From: Desulfonatronospira sp.
Lineage (GTDB): Bacteria; Desulfobacterota; Desulfovibrionia; Desulfovibrionales; Desulfonatronovibrionaceae
Direction of reading: 5' to 3'
Length of the DNA: 6,520 bases
Assembly (NCBI GenBank): GCA_003563255.1
Contig: PWSL01000204.1
Span: forward strand, 1-6,520
Part shown: piece by piece, positions 1 through 5,535 of the stretch
Position numbering within the stretch: the first letter of the stretch is position 1
Layout: each line of letters begins with the position of its first letter
Position numbers and translations under genes: made by a program
The notes under the pieces: model-generated
What the model was told of the DNA's origin: nothing
Database searches by the model: none
The model's input: the letters and a program-made list of their open reading frames with translations, nothing else

Positions 1-1
1 C

Positions 2-121
2 AGGATATCAGCCTGCTGCCTGTTTCTGCTCATTGGAGGCTGGGTACTCCTGGATACTGCAGGCATTCTGCCCCATTACGAACTGTTGCAGCCGGCAAGA
101 TATTTTGAGGCTCTGCAATAA
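2..121 (+). CDS. C-terminal fragment of a small membrane protein (partial)
   Basis: An open frame runs from the left edge to a TAA at 119-121, giving 39 residues; the start lies outside the window. The visible part has a hydrophobic stretch (CLFLLIGGWVLL, about residues 6-17) followed by a short polar tail rich in P, H, Y and E, which suits the last transmembrane helix and end of an integral membrane protein. I do not recognise the family from this fragment. A second frame is also open across the region (stop at about 178-180), but its cysteine-rich, low-hydrophobicity product looks less natural. The stop codon lies close to the end of an inverted dispersed-repeat copy. No convincing terminator follows. 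Confidence 0.45.
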   Translation, partial: RISACCLFLLIGGWVLLDTAGILPHYELLQPARYFEALQ

Positions 122-157
122 ACTTTTACAGCCTTGCAAGCTTTTGTTTAAACTTCT

Positions 158-200
158 CCAGACCCCGCAGGTCAATAAATAAGTTTCGCTGTAGTGTTAA
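158..200 (-). repeat. Dispersed repeat family 2, copy 1 (truncated, inverted)
   Basis: Read on the minus strand, this stretch matches the start of the repeat at 6396-6438 at 39 of 43 positions. The first 22 bases (200 down to 179) are identical and include the core CACTACAGCGAAACTTAT, followed by a GACCTnCGGGG block. Similarity fades beyond about 158, although scattered matches (TTGCAAG, AAAAGT) suggest a decayed continuation towards 122, just after the stop of the upstream partial gene. The right arm of the hairpin seen in the intact copy is missing here, so this looks like a decayed or truncated member. Confidence 0.7.
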
Positions 201-203
201 AAT
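195..203 (+). promoter_or_regulatory. Possible extended -10 promoter for the cysteine hydrolase
   Basis: TGTTAAAAT matches an extended -10 element (TG, one base, then TAAAAT with five of six consensus positions). No recognisable -35 hexamer lies 16-18 bp upstream. Initiation about 7 bases downstream would give a leader of roughly 35 nt before the ATG at 246. The element overlaps the end of repeat copy 1, so the repeat boundary supplies half of it. Weak, sequence-only call. Confidence 0.25.
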
Positions 204-235
204 TTACTGATAACATGTATTTCTCAAATGTATTC

Positions 236-240
236 GAGGT
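236..240 (+). promoter_or_regulatory. Ribosome binding site deciding the hydrolase start
   Basis: GAGGT lies 5 nt before the ATG at 246. The alternative in-frame ATG at 228 has only AT-rich sequence before it, so the downstream start is preferred. Confidence 0.7.
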
Positions 241-245
241 ATCTT

Positions 246-821
246 ATGAATTCTACAGACAATCCGGCCCTGGCTGTTATCGACATGCAAAACGACGTGG
301 TCCTGCCGGATTCCCCCTGCTATGTGCCCGGGGCCATGGAGACCATTCCGGCCATCCAGAAGCTGGCGGCTTACTTCAGGTCCAATAAGTGGCCAGTAAT
401 ATATGTAACCCGGCAGCATCGCCCGGACGGCAGCGACGTGGAGTACACCAGGGTACACCTCTTCAAGGACAAAGAAGGCCTCTGCGTTGCAGGAACTCCG
501 GGTGCTCAAGTCGTCGACGGACTGGAAGTAAAGCCGGAAGACTACGTCCTTGTAAAAAAACGCTTCAGCGCATTTTTATTTACCGAATTTGACCTCCTGC
601 TGCGCCGACTGGGAATTAAAACCCTGGTCATCGCAGGCACGCAATATCCCAATTGCATCCGTTCCACTGCCGTGGACGCCCTGGCCAGGGACTACCGGGT
701 GGTTGTGGTCACCGATGCCTGCTCTGCCAGTTCAAAGCGTATAGCAGATAACAACATCGAAGACATGCAGAACATGGGCATAGAATGCCTGCCTCTTGGC
801 TCAGTGACCGGTCAAGCTTAA
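246..821 (+). CDS. Isochorismatase/nicotinamidase-family cysteine hydrolase
   Basis: A 191-residue single-domain cytosolic hydrolase of the isochorismatase-like fold, close to the family's usual 180-210 residues. The catalytic triad is visible: Asp13 in VIDMQND, Lys104 in the VKKRFSAF segment, and Cys137 in GTQYPNCIRSTAVDA. The last segment also holds the family's conserved loop before the nucleophile and the following helix with A-x-D-A. The late strand VVVVTDAC (152-159) is also typical. Members hydrolyse amides or vinyl ethers (nicotinamide, isochorismate, N-carbamoyl compounds, ureas); nothing here fixes the substrate, so no symbol is given. The start at 246 is chosen over 228 because of the GAGGT site 5 nt upstream. 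The neighbours give no pathway: a membrane-protein tail upstream and a convergent signalling gene 7 bp downstream. Family confidence is high, substrate unknown. Confidence 0.9.
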   Translation: MNSTDNPALAVIDMQNDVVLPDSPCYVPGAMETIPAIQKLAAYFRSNKWPVIYVTRQHRPDGSDVEYTRVHLFKDKEGLCVAGTPGAQVVDGLEVKPEDYVLVKKRFSAFLFTEFDLLLRRLGIKTLVIAGTQYPNCIRSTAVDALARDYRVVVVTDACSASSKRIADNNIEDMQNMGIECLPLGSVTGQA

Positions 822-828
822 TATTGGG

Positions 829-2064
829 TTACAGCGGCATGGCCTTAGAGGCCCAGATAATGGAGTTGTTGTAAATCCGGGCAATGTCATCCTGTATCAT
901 TCCCAGGGCCAGACAGCCGTCCTGGACATCCTCCCAGTTGCCCTTTTCCATCCCCTTGACCAGACTGATCCAGGCGGTGAAAGGTGTTTCCTGGGTTATC
1001 AGGGCTTTTTTCATATCTTCTTGAATAGGCAGATCCTGGAGAATATCTTCCAGGGGTTGACCCAGCAGGGCATCCAAAAGGGAGAACAGGCCCAGTAGAA
1101 ACATGGAGTGCGGTTTGAAAGGCGGATCCTGATGCGATTCAGATAAAAGCTCCAGAAATTTCCCCCTCTGGGTTGCCAGACGTGATGTCTCCTGACTTGT
1201 TGCGTTAGTGCTTAGATCAGACAGGATGGCCACCTGCAACCACTGGGAGATCTGGATGGCTCCCAGGAGGTTTACTGCATGCTCAATTGATGTGATCTTG
1301 TTTCTAAAACCAAAAAAAGCTGAATTGATGTACCGGAGCAAACGATAGCTCAGCGCCGCATCATTCTGAATGATTCCCGCTAACTGCCTGGGCGACCACT
1401 CATCATGGGCAAGCTTTTTAAACAATTCCAGCCTTGAATTCTGGTTAGGGGTCAGTTTGCATCCGGACATCAACTGGGGTGAGCAGAAGAAAAACCCCTG
1501 AAACAAGTCGAATCCCATTTGCTTGCAATACTGGTAAATCTTTACGTGCTCTATCTTTTCCGCAAGCAATCTGGCTTTTTTATTTGAAAGATAGTTTACG
1601 ATTTTTTTGATTTCCAAGGGGTGCATCTTGAGGATGTCCACCTTGATTACATCGGCCAGATCAAGAAGTTTTTCGTATCCGGGCTGACCGTAAAAATCAT
1701 CAAGGGCCAGCCTGTATCCTTTTTTTTTCAGATCCAGGCAGGCCTCAATGACTTCAGGTTCGGGCTTGACAGTTTCCAGAATCTCCACCACGCATTGATT
1801 TGAGGGGAGTGCCAGAGCGCTTCTTCGAATCAGCAACTCCTGAGGAAAATTGATATAAACAGGTTTGGGCCTGCCTATAGCTGAAGCAGCCAGGTCAAAT
1901 CCGTATGAAATAACATCCAGAGTGGCCTGAACAGGATCAAAAATATTTGCGGATTGCTGCATCTGCCCTTCCCTGAACAGCAGTTCATACCCCTGCACCC
2001 TGTCTTTACGTGTAAAGATGGGCTGCCTGGCAACAAAAACAGGATGGTGCTGCAGTATTTCCAC
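829..2064 (-). CDS. EAL-HDOD signalling protein (YuxH/CdgJ-like)
   Basis: A 411-residue soluble two-domain protein. Residues about 8-205 form an EAL-type domain: ARQPIF start, E27-L-L-F-R31 in place of EALVR, N72 in INFP, E94/E97 in VEILE, D122-D123, K141 in DVIKVD, AEKIE at 168-172 and Q189-G in QGFFF. Most metal and c-di-GMP ligands are therefore kept, but the DDFGTG loop is changed to DDFYGQPG, as is common in this subfamily, so phosphodiesterase activity is uncertain. Residues about 210-285 are an HDOD domain (LAxIIQNDAALSYRLLRYINSAFFG, then ITSIEHAVNLLG), lacking HD-type catalysis and usually a protein-interaction module; the rest is a helical tail. The start is a GTG with GGAG 7 nt upstream. 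It lies downstream of a kinase/receiver pair on the same strand after 109 bp. Related EAL-HDOD proteins affect motility and biofilm behaviour. Domain calls are firm, mechanism inferred. Confidence 0.9.
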   Translation of the reverse strand: MEILQHHPVFVARQPIFTRKDRVQGYELLFREGQMQQSANIFDPVQATLDVISYGFDLAASAIGRPKPVYINFPQELLIRRSALALPSNQCVVEILETVKPEPEVIEACLDLKKKGYRLALDDFYGQPGYEKLLDLADVIKVDILKMHPLEIKKIVNYLSNKKARLLAEKIEHVKIYQYCKQMGFDLFQGFFFCSPQLMSGCKLTPNQNSRLELFKKLAHDEWSPRQLAGIIQNDAALSYRLLRYINSAFFGFRNKITSIEHAVNLLGAIQISQWLQVAILSDLSTNATSQETSRLATQRGKFLELLSESHQDPPFKPHSMFLLGLFSLLDALLGQPLEDILQDLPIQEDMKKALITQETPFTAWISLVKGMEKGNWEDVQDGCLALGMIQDDIARIYNNSIIWASKAMPL

Positions 2065-2071
2065 TCTCTGG

Positions 2072-2075
2072 CTCC
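2072..2075 (-). promoter_or_regulatory. Ribosome binding site supporting a GTG start
   Basis: On the minus strand, GGAG lies 7 nt before the GTG at 2062-2064. This supports a GTG start for the EAL-HDOD gene; the conserved ARQPIF motif begins 11 residues later, as expected for the family. Confidence 0.6.
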
Positions 2076-2095
2076 AGCTCGTTTAAGGCTGTTTG

Positions 2096-2125
2096 ATAAT
2101 AGCACTTATGACAGGGCTCCGTGAA
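2096..2125 (-). promoter_or_regulatory. Possible sigma70-type promoter for the EAL-HDOD gene
   Basis: On the minus strand, TTCACG (2120-2125) and TATTAT (2096-2101) are separated by 18 bp. The -10 matches consensus at five of six positions and the -35 is weaker. Initiation near 2089 would give a leader of about 25 nt carrying the GGAG site. It sits in the 109-bp gap after the receiver-TPR gene, so the EAL-HDOD gene could be expressed apart from the kinase/receiver pair. No clear terminator is visible in the gap. Confidence 0.3.
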
Positions 2126-2173
2126 TAAGCAACTGAGGCAGGCCTGTGCCCGGAACCCTAGATAAAGGGCGAG

Positions 2174-3328
2174 CTAACTCTCTTTCATAAGCTTCTTGAG
2201 AAAAACTTCAGCCTGGGTAAATCCTGGGTGTTCCTCAAGAGCCTTCTGAAGACGTCTTACTGCCCTTCGAAAGTTTCCATTATAATAATCCGATACAGCT
2301 GCGTTAAATAATAGACCCGGATTGTCAGGATCTTTTTTTAATGCCACAGCATAAAGCTCCACAGCCCGGGACTTCTGCCCCTGTTTTCTAAGGGCAACAG
2401 CGTAGTTGTTGATGACATCAGAGCTCAGACAGTCGATGACAAGGGATCCAAAATTTGCTTCCGCCTGCCCGCAAAGATCATGTTTTAAATAAATTTCCCA
2501 GATCTTTCTCTTTATCCAGTCCTCTTCCGGGGATACGTTGATGGCTCTTTGAAAACTCTCCCTGGCCCTGTAGTAATCCTGCATGTATAATAAGATATCG
2601 CCTTGAGCTAAATAAAAATCTACACTACGCGGCTGTATTGCCAGGGCCTTATCAAGGCTGGCCCTGGCTTCTTCCCAGGCTTGCTCATTCTTTTCAAGTT
2701 CAGCCTTGAGATGCCAGGCTTTTCCCAATAGATGGTTGTGGCTTAAGGCCTGATCTACCATTTCCCTGGCTTGACTGGTTTCACCAGCCTGATAATAGAC
2801 CCGGGCAGTCTCATAATATATTCGGGCCTTCATGGAAGGTGTCTGTTCAAGAAGGTCACTCAGCCTTTTTACTGCCAAGCTGAAATTATTTAAGGCACAG
2901 TCGTGCTTTACCTCTTTTAGCACGTTGTACAATTTCTGACGCGGATTTTCAGTGCTTACAGTACTCATCTTTTCCGAGAGCACTTCAATGCTCAAGGGCT
3001 TAACCATGTATTCGGTGACGCCGAGTTCTGAGGCCTCGGCCACATCCTCGGATTCACTTCTTGACGTTAGAAAAATAAACGGGAGATCCTCCCACCTGGA
3101 AGAAGAGCGCATGCAGCGTAAAAGCTCGGCCCCGTTCATACGGGGCATCTTCCAGTCTGAAATAACCAGCTGAATATCATGGCTATGTTCAAGTATCTCA
3201 AGAGCTTCCTTCCCGTCTGCCGCTTCCCTGGTCTTCTGGTACCCTAACACGCGAAGAAAATTGACAACTGTTTCCCTTGATGGTTCAATGTCATCTACAA
3301 TCAGGATGCTTTTATCTTTGTCCAGCAT
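2174..3328 (-). CDS. CheY-type receiver fused to TPR repeats (response regulator)
   Basis: A 384-residue cytosolic response regulator. Residues 6-125 are a complete receiver domain: acidic pair D12-D13, phospho-acceptor D58 in a CheY-like SDWKMPRMNG segment, T88 in FLTSR, and K110-P111. After a short linker, residues about 148-370 are a tetratricopeptide array of roughly six units; the clearest are 166-199, 200-233, 234-267, 302-335 and 336-369, with the usual A/G/Y spacing and a Pro at the unit ends (IQP, VSP, KDP, EHP). There is no DNA-binding, GGDEF or other enzymatic output, so phosphorylation probably changes binding of a partner to the TPR surface. The ATG is preceded by GAGGG, which overlaps the stop codon of the kinase gene 7 bp upstream. 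That arrangement implies translational coupling and makes the kinase the likely phosphodonor. Confidence 0.92.
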   Translation of the reverse strand: MLDKDKSILIVDDIEPSRETVVNFLRVLGYQKTREAADGKEALEILEHSHDIQLVISDWKMPRMNGAELLRCMRSSSRWEDLPFIFLTSRSESEDVAEASELGVTEYMVKPLSIEVLSEKMSTVSTENPRQKLYNVLKEVKHDCALNNFSLAVKRLSDLLEQTPSMKARIYYETARVYYQAGETSQAREMVDQALSHNHLLGKAWHLKAELEKNEQAWEEARASLDKALAIQPRSVDFYLAQGDILLYMQDYYRARESFQRAINVSPEEDWIKRKIWEIYLKHDLCGQAEANFGSLVIDCLSSDVINNYAVALRKQGQKSRAVELYAVALKKDPDNPGLLFNAAVSDYYNGNFRRAVRRLQKALEEHPGFTQAEVFLKKLMKES

Positions 3329-3332
3329 AATA

Positions 3333-3337
3333 CCCTC
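3333..3337 (-). promoter_or_regulatory. Ribosome binding site overlapping the kinase stop codon
   Basis: On the minus strand, GAGGG ends 4 nt before the receiver-TPR ATG (3326-3328), and its first two bases belong to the kinase TGA stop (3336-3338). This suggests translational coupling of the two proteins. Confidence 0.6.
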
Positions 3338-4643
3338 AGTCTGGTGAATACATGGTCACACAGAAAAGGCTGCCTCCGCCCGGTGCGTCCTCAACCCAGA
3401 TATGGCCTTCCAGCATGGTTACTATTCGGTTGCAGATGAAGAGACCAATGCCGGTGCCCTGGATCCCTTTGTCCCGCTCTGCCCGGATAAACCTGTCGAA
3501 GATCTTTTGCTTGAGGTTGTCAGGTATCCCGGGACCATTGTCCTGCACTGCTATCTTGACTATCCGGCTATATCTGTCTCCGGCCCTTCTGGTCTCCAGG
3601 GTTTCCCACCAGATAATAATATTGCCGCCCTCACAGGTATACTTGACAGCATTGGAAATAAGATTGCTGAAAAGGTGCGATAAAAGGGTGCTGTCAGCCA
3701 TGACTGTTACCTTGCCGGCCTTGCCCAGAGAGATGGAGAGTCCTTTAGAGGATGTGGTAGGCCTGGCTTCCTCAATCACCTGCTGCACAATGGGCAAAAG
3801 CTCTACAGGTCCAATCCGGCATGTGTTCTCCTCTTGCCAGTGATCCAGGCGGGCGATCTCCAGGAATTCGTCTATCATCTCAAACAGTTTGCTGGCTCCG
3901 TTACGGGCTGTTTTTAAAACATTGTCCTGCTCCCGGCTTACACCCATATACGTTAAAAGATCCAGATTGGAAATTACAGCTGACAGCGGACTTTTGAAAT
4001 CATGGACAACCATCTGCACAAGTTCGGTACGTTCGGTATAAGTGATTAACAACTCCCTTTGCTTTAACTCTAACTCCCTCACCAAAGCCTTATAACGCTC
4101 TTTTTCTTCGGCAAGCCTGTCCATCAGGCAGGAATTTTCCACCAGAGGAGAAATCCAGGACGCATAATCCTGAAGCACCTGAAAGTCTTCCGAAGTGAAA
4201 GGAGAATCATCATCCCGGTCGGAACAATTGATTACTCCAATGGTATTTTTTTGTGCACCCTGAAGAGGAACGCATAAAAGGGATGCAGTTTTGTAAGAGG
4301 AAGACCTGCCCTTTCTCGGCCTGAACTTGTCGTGCTGGTTAATGTTTTCAATAAGCAAGGGGGTGGAATTATAATAAACATACCCTGAGATAGACTCCGG
4401 GTAAATCTCCTGAACCAGGCCGATTATATTATGATTAGTGCTCGCTTCCACCCGTAGACTGTTTTCATCTGAACTTTTAAGCATGACGGACCCCCTGCGG
4501 GCCCCGATTTTTTTCAAGATAATATCAAGGCTCCTGTCCAGTCGAACCTTGAGAGCAAGGGTGTTGTCTGTTAGAAGACGAACCACGCTTTGAAGAGCTT
4601 CAGGCTTGGTATGGTCTGACAAAGATTCCTTGAAGGTATTCAT
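3336..4643 (-). CDS. GAF-domain sensor histidine kinase, cytosolic
   Basis: A 435-residue histidine kinase with no hydrophobic segment long enough to span the membrane, so probably cytosolic. Residues about 20-170 fit a GAF sensor domain (RRGSVMLKS, SISGYVYYNSTPLLIENI, SLLCVPLQG, GVINCSDR, FTSEDFQVLQDYA). A charged helical linker follows (about 173-208), likely a coiled coil. The DHp motif is VVHDFKSPLS with H214 as phosphosite. The catalytic domain has an N box (HLFSNLISNAVKYT, 323-336), G1 (DNGPGIP, 368-374), F box (IFDRF, 381-385) and G2 (GTGIGLFI, 396-403). All ATP-binding motifs look intact. The GAF ligand cannot be read from sequence. A weak GGCAGG site lies 8 nt before the ATG. It is the first gene of the minus-strand block, 7 bp before the receiver-TPR gene. 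Confidence 0.93.
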   Translation of the reverse strand: MNTFKESLSDHTKPEALQSVVRLLTDNTLALKVRLDRSLDIILKKIGARRGSVMLKSSDENSLRVEASTNHNIIGLVQEIYPESISGYVYYNSTPLLIENINQHDKFRPRKGRSSSYKTASLLCVPLQGAQKNTIGVINCSDRDDDSPFTSEDFQVLQDYASWISPLVENSCLMDRLAEEKERYKALVRELELKQRELLITYTERTELVQMVVHDFKSPLSAVISNLDLLTYMGVSREQDNVLKTARNGASKLFEMIDEFLEIARLDHWQEENTCRIGPVELLPIVQQVIEEARPTTSSKGLSISLGKAGKVTVMADSTLLSHLFSNLISNAVKYTCEGGNIIIWWETLETRRAGDRYSRIVKIAVQDNGPGIPDNLKQKIFDRFIRAERDKGIQGTGIGLFICNRIVTMLEGHIWVEDAPGGGSLFCVTMYSPD

Positions 4644-4804
4644 TGGTTAAGCCTGCCAAAGGGTTTTCAAGGTGCTGGGGTCAGCCGGAAAATCATTCTT
4701 CCGACAAAATTTTAACAGTTACTTTGTAGCAGCCATTCTATCGTTTGTAATCATTCAGGGGGTCATGGGTGGTGATTGCTTGCACAGGGCCTGGGGGTCC
4801 CGGA

Positions 4805-4827
4805 GTGCCTGTCCCCTGCTTTCCTTA
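4805..4827 (+). repeat. Family 1 palindromic element, half copy
   Basis: This 23-bp block (GTGCCTGTCCCC followed by TGCTTTCCTTA) is identical to 4974-4996 and is the exact reverse complement of 5282-5304. It is the right arm and 3' flank of the hairpin family without a nearby left arm. Confidence 0.85.
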
Positions 4828-4898
4828 AAAGCGCTAAACAGATACCCCCGGGCCGGTTCCGGCAACTCTGAATGTTTACCATCGTTTGGATCGTAACC

Positions 4899-4996
4899 AT
4901 GTGGCACGGGGACTGGCTCTCCCCGCACTAATTTTTAAAACCTGTCAATTTTCCTTCAGAAAAAGGTTTGCGGGTGCCTGTCCCCTGCTTTCCTTA
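4899..4996 (+). repeat. Family 1 palindromic element, hairpin unit A
   Basis: The left arm GGGGACTGGCTC (from 4908) continues into CTCCCCGCA-type sequence and faces a right arm, TGCGGGTGCCTGTCCCC (4969-4985). The arms pair with two T/T mismatches and a 3-nt bulge around a loop of about 41 nt. Positions 4899-4936 are repeated in reverse complement at 5348-5385 with only two or three differences. It is one of a pair of opposed units and looks like a REP/BIME-type repeat rather than a gene terminator, because no gene ends here. Confidence 0.75.
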
Positions 4997-5099
4997 TGGT
5001 GAAGATTGCAGCCGGCTTGGGAACTCTGCTTTCATGCCAAAGTACTGTTATATAAATCAGGAAGTTACAGGCTTTTTGGCACTTTATCCAAAAACTGAT

Positions 5100-5128
5100 T
5101 TGACTTTTATGTAAAATTACAATATTAT
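5100..5128 (+). promoter_or_regulatory. Sigma70-type promoter in the AT-rich core
   Basis: TTGACT (5100-5105) and TATTAT (5123-5128) are separated by exactly 17 bp; each matches the consensus at five of six positions. The surroundings are very AT-rich. Initiation near 5135 would read rightward through a half repeat and hairpin unit B towards the flagellar rod-like gene, giving a leader of about 400 nt, or would make a separate small RNA ending in a repeat hairpin. AT-rich DNA yields chance matches, which limits confidence. Confidence 0.5.
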
Positions 5129-5185
5129 ATTAATTAAATCAATGATTTTTTTAAACTCAAAAAATATTATCTATTTTGCGCTTTT

Positions 5186-5220
5186 CAGGAAAGCAGGGTA
5201 CAGGCACTCCGCACTCTGTT
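5186..5220 (-). repeat. Family 1 palindromic element, second half copy
   Basis: AGGAAAGCAGGGTACAGGCA followed by CTCCGCACT is a variant of the block at 5285-5312 (one substitution in the GGGGAC arm and a shorter C run). It is oriented like unit B but lacks a facing arm nearby, so it is probably a decayed or partial unit. Confidence 0.7.
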
Positions 5221-5281
5221 TGCCGAAACCCCGGACCACTGGAGTACAAGTCGATATTTTTGTATCAGTTTAGCCCTTTTC

Positions 5282-5385
5282 TAAGGAAAGCAGGGGACAG
5301 GCACCCCCGCACTTATTTTTTTCAAATGTTCTGCAGCCTTTCTGCCCTAAAAAATAAGTGCGGGGAGAGCCAGTCCCGTGCCACA
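5282..5385 (-). repeat. Family 1 palindromic element, hairpin unit B (inverted)
   Basis: The inner stem is a perfect 17-bp pairing of 5305-5321 (CCCCGCACTTATTTTTT) with 5349-5365, closing a 27-nt loop. It extends outward imperfectly through GGGACAGGCA (5294-5303) against GCCAGTCCC (5369-5377). The unit has the opposite orientation to unit A: 5282-5304 is the exact reverse complement of 4974-4996, and 5348-5385 is nearly that of 4899-4936. On either strand it would make a very stable hairpin; without a gene ending here it is better read as a REP/BIME-like unit. Confidence 0.85.
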
Positions 5386-5493
5386 TGCAAAGCGCTTAAC
5401 TGTTACATATTTTTTGAAAATGACTGCTGCCCACCCGGTTGATTAGTAGAAATTCCACTGAGGTGGACAAAACACTCTATTATTATTTGAGTG

Positions 5494-5519
5494 GCGGGCA
5501 AAGCCCGCGTTAATTTTTT
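5494..5519 (+). promoter_or_regulatory. GC hairpin with T-run just before the rod-like gene (attenuator or repeat)
   Basis: GCGGGC-AAA-GCCCGC (5494-5508) is a perfect 6-bp stem with a 3-nt loop. After GTTAA come six Ts (5514-5519), and the ribosome binding site begins 4 nt later. The shape is that of a weak intrinsic terminator in the leader, so it may limit read-through into the gene or protect its 5' end. A similar hairpin, also followed by T-rich sequence, occurs at 6351-6365, so it may instead be a small dispersed palindrome. Confidence 0.45.
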
Positions 5520-5522
5520 CAA

Positions 5523-5528
5523 GAGAGG
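5523..5528 (+). promoter_or_regulatory. Ribosome binding site deciding the rod-like gene start
   Basis: GAGAGG lies 7 nt before the ATG at 5536. A longer reading from the GTG at 5491 would place the GC hairpin inside the coding region and has no such site, so the ATG is preferred. Confidence 0.75.
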
Positions 5529-5535
5529 TGTTTTT

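Larger units (their letters stand above)
4644..5535 (+). other. Long gene-free region with a repeat island
   Basis: About 890 bp lie between the divergently read kinase gene and the flagellar rod-like gene. I see no credible coding frame. Positions 4658-4804 hold nothing I can name; the kinase promoter should lie there but no clear boxes stand out. Positions 4805-5386 are a cluster of inverted and direct repeats. Positions about 5040-5180 are strongly AT-rich and carry a promoter-like sequence. Positions 5401-5535 form the proximal leader of the downstream gene, with a small TCCAC/GTGGA hairpin (5454-5467) and a GC-rich hairpin (5494-5508). Confidence 0.7.

Noticed and set aside
204..509. 101-codon minus-strand frame over the hydrolase gene
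   Set aside because: It is a shadow of the plus-strand gene, whose catalytic motifs are clear.
777..789. GGCAT-AGA-ATGCC hairpin near the end of the hydrolase gene as a terminator
   Set aside because: It lies inside the coding region, has only a 5-bp stem and is not followed by Ts.
3352..3843. 163-codon frame opposite the kinase gene
   Set aside because: It is antisense to the strongly conserved kinase catalytic domain, which fully explains the sequence.
4672..4896. Open frame of 74 codons upstream of the kinase gene
   Set aside because: No ribosome binding site, non-ATG start, and it runs through a repeat half copy; the product resembles no known family.
4902..4918. TGGCACG followed by TGGCT, resembling a sigma54 -24/-12 site
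   Set aside because: The -12 half reads CTGGC instead of TTGC, and the match is part of repeat unit A, which recurs inverted at 5348-5385.
5294..5377. Unit B read as an intrinsic terminator
   Set aside because: No gene ends upstream on the plus strand, the T-run lies inside the stem rather than after it, and the same hairpin recurs elsewhere.
4805..5386. Possible CRISPR array
   Set aside because: Repeats occur in both orientations, with uneven spacing and hairpin partners; there are no regular unique spacers and no cas genes.
5176..5442. Open frame of 88 codons on the plus strand through the repeat island
   Set aside because: It starts with TTG without a ribosome binding site, is built largely from half-repeat and hairpin unit B sequence, and is cysteine-rich with no family resemblance.
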